This document shows, one piece after another, positions 5,275 to 6,451 of a DNA stretch of 6,451 nucleotides (its first letter is position 1; each line of letters starts with the position of its first letter). The DNA is from JAFAXD01 sp035472475 (GTDB lineage Bacteria; Pseudomonadota; Alphaproteobacteria; Rhizobiales; Xanthobacteraceae). Under the pieces are notes generated by a model. The model had not been told where the DNA came from and searched no databases. It saw only the letters and a program-made list of their open reading frames with translations. Position numbers and translations under genes: made by a program. The stretch covers positions 1 to 6,451 of the forward strand of contig DATIPA010000034.1 in the NCBI GenBank assembly GCA_035472475.1, given 5' to 3'.

Positions 5275-6081
5275 ATGTCGACCCCGATCCGGCTCGAATA
5301 TCGCAACGTCACAATGCGTTTTGCCGGCAAGCGCACCTCCGGCGAAATCATCGCCATTCGCGACGTCAGCTTTGCTTTGCGCGACACAGAAGTCGTCGCG
5401 CTGATTGGTCCGAGCGGTTGCGGAAAGAGCACGTTGCTCAATATCGGATCAGGCCTCTATCGCCCGAGCCAAGGCGAGGCCTACGTCGACGGCGAACGCG
5501 TGACCGCGCCCAACGCCCATGTCGCGTTCATGCTGCAGAAGGACCTGCTGCTGCCGTGGCGGAGCATCATCGACAACGTCACCTTCGGCCTGGAGATGCA
5601 GGGACGCCGGCCGGCCGAGCGCCTGGCGCGCGCGCACGAGCTCCTGACAGGCTTCGGGCTCGCCGAATTCGCCAGGTACTACCCGCATCAGTTGTCCGGC
5701 GGCATGCGCCAGCGCGTGGCGCTCGCGCGCACGCTCGCGGTCGATCCGACCGTGCTGCTGCTCGACGAACCGTTTTCCGCAGTCGATGCGCAGACCCGCA
5801 TCGTGCTGCAGCGCGACCTCGCCGGCACGCTGAAGCGCGCCGGCAAGACCGCGCTGCTGATCACCCACGATCTCAACGAGGCGGTGCTGATGTCGGATCG
5901 CGTGCTGGTGATGAGTCACCGGCCGGGCCACATCATCGACGAGATCACGATCGAACTCCCGCACCGCGACGATCCGATCGCGCGCCGCCAGTACGCCAGG
6001 GTCGGCGACTATGTGGCGGCGCTGATGGATCGGCTGGATATCGGCCGGCAGCCGCTCGCCGAGCCTGGGAGCGCCCCATGA
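5275..6081 (+). CDS. ABC-transporter ATPase (SsuB/TauB/NrtD-type importer)
   Basis: This 268-residue cytoplasmic subunit hydrolyses ATP to drive uptake through the permease encoded next to it. All nucleotide-binding motifs are intact: Walker A Gly45-Pro-Ser-Gly-Cys-Gly-Lys-Ser-Thr53, Q-loop Gln88 in Met-Leu-Gln-Lys-Asp, ABC signature Leu-Ser-Gly-Gly-Met-Arg-Gln-Arg (140-147), Walker B Val-Leu-Leu-Leu-Asp-Glu-Pro (160-166), D-loop (Ser-Ala-Val-Asp, 168-171) and switch His198. Leu-Leu-Pro-Trp after the Q-loop is typical of the nitrate/sulfonate/taurine subfamily. The frame is open back to 5011, but that region overlaps the oppositely coded binding-protein gene, and homologous sequence begins just after the ATG at 5275, so that start is used. 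No clear Shine-Dalgarno precedes it. The stop overlaps the permease start in ATGA (6078-6081), indicating translational coupling. Confidence 0.94.
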   Translation: MSTPIRLEYRNVTMRFAGKRTSGEIIAIRDVSFALRDTEVVALIGPSGCGKSTLLNIGSGLYRPSQGEAYVDGERVTAPNAHVAFMLQKDLLLPWRSIIDNVTFGLEMQGRRPAERLARAHELLTGFGLAEFARYYPHQLSGGMRQRVALARTLAVDPTVLLLDEPFSAVDAQTRIVLQRDLAGTLKRAGKTALLITHDLNEAVLMSDRVLVMSHRPGHIIDEITIELPHRDDPIARRQYARVGDYVAALMDRLDIGRQPLAEPGSAP

Positions 6082-6451
6082 GCGGCGCGCGTGATCCAAC
6101 CGCGCGCCGCGGCGCGATTGCGAGTCTCGCGCTGCTGGTGGTGTTTCTTGCAGCGTGGGAGTGGGGACCGGCGCTGCTCGGTATTCCGGCATTCATCATC
6201 CCGCCGGTTTCCGCGGTCGCGGCCGAAGGCGTGCGCATGTTCAACGTCACCCACCTGATGTTCCACACCGGCGTGACGTTCGCGGAGGTGATCGTCGGCT
6301 TTGCGATCGGCAGCCTGCTGGGCGCGATCATCGGTTATCTGCTCGGCATGTCGCCGTCGGCCGAGCTTGCGCTCTCGCCCTATATCCTCGCGCTGCAGAT
6401 CGCGCCCAAGGTCGCGTTCGCGCCGCTGTTCGTGCTGTGGATGGGTTTCAC
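6078..6451 (+). CDS. ABC-transporter permease, SsuC/TauC type (partial, 3' end outside the window)
   Basis: The frame opens at the ATG overlapping the ATPase stop codon and stays open for 124 codons to the window edge. The product is an inner-membrane channel subunit of an importer. A short basic N-terminus is followed by a transmembrane segment at about 13-35. A periplasmic part contains Ile-Pro-Pro-Val-Ser (41-45). A second membrane helix runs from about 69 to 90 with the family's Gly-Phe-Ala-Ile-Gly...Gly pattern (74-86), and a third begins near 100. Ala-Pro-Lys-Val-Ala-x-Ala-Pro-Leu-x-Val-Leu-Trp (109-121) closely follows the consensus of SsuC/TauC-like permeases. The EAA loop that contacts the ATPase would lie downstream, beyond the window. 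Gene order supports pairing with the upstream ATPase and the divergent binding protein. Confidence 0.9.
   Translation, partial: MSGARDPTARRGAIASLALLVVFLAAWEWGPALLGIPAFIIPPVSAVAAEGVRMFNVTHLMFHTGVTFAEVIVGFAIGSLLGAIIGYLLGMSPSAELALSPYILALQIAPKVAFAPLFVLWMGF

Noticed and set aside
5449..6192. Minus-strand 247-codon frame opposite the ATPase gene
   Set aside because: It is antisense to an ATPase with every ABC motif intact and has no domain or ribosome-binding site of its own.

Overview
The window reads as GC-rich chromosomal DNA of an alphaproteobacterium in the order Hyphomicrobiales, most likely the Bradyrhizobium/Rhodopseudomonas/Xanthobacteraceae side. This rests on the strong G/C preference at third codon positions, the protein styles, and a 90-bp palindromic intergenic element at 4025-4114. 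That element matches, from memory and not from a search, a dispersed repeat common in those genomes. No phage, insertion sequence, tRNA, rRNA or CRISPR is visible.

Left part (1-1985): the tail of an unidentified plus-strand gene ends at 75. Facing it is a two-gene minus-strand unit for cell-wall chemistry. An exported zinc N-acetylmuramoyl-L-alanine amidase (1775-861) is followed 21 bp later by an exported VanX-type D-Ala-D-Ala dipeptidase (839-81). Upstream is a 249-bp non-coding region with a hairpin, a small palindrome and a 20-bp tandem repeat. It separates this unit from the divergent gene to its right.

Middle (2025-3998): a 110-residue secreted protein of unknown function runs convergently into a group A FAD monooxygenase (minus strand). 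The monooxygenase is divergent from a single-domain VOC (glyoxalase/dioxygenase fold) gene. Their 80-bp shared upstream region holds a perfect extended -10 promoter for the VOC gene.

Right part (4025-6451): the palindromic element lies between the convergent ends of the VOC gene and an ABC-transporter substrate-binding gene. The binding protein (NMT1/THI5-like, of the nitrate/sulfonate/taurine type) is transcribed away from its likely partners, an SsuB/TauB-type ATPase and a SsuC/TauC-type permease. Those two overlap by four bases, and the permease runs off the window. Together they would form one importer for a small organic solute that the sequence does not identify. A catabolic link with the monooxygenase/VOC pair is possible but unproven.

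Most genes are ordinary members of known families. I see no convincing new multi-gene system. The less ordinary items are the cruciform-like repeat with complementary loops, the tandem repeat in the 1776-2024 spacer, the small secreted protein ending in Cys-x-x-Cys, and the split arrangement of the transporter.
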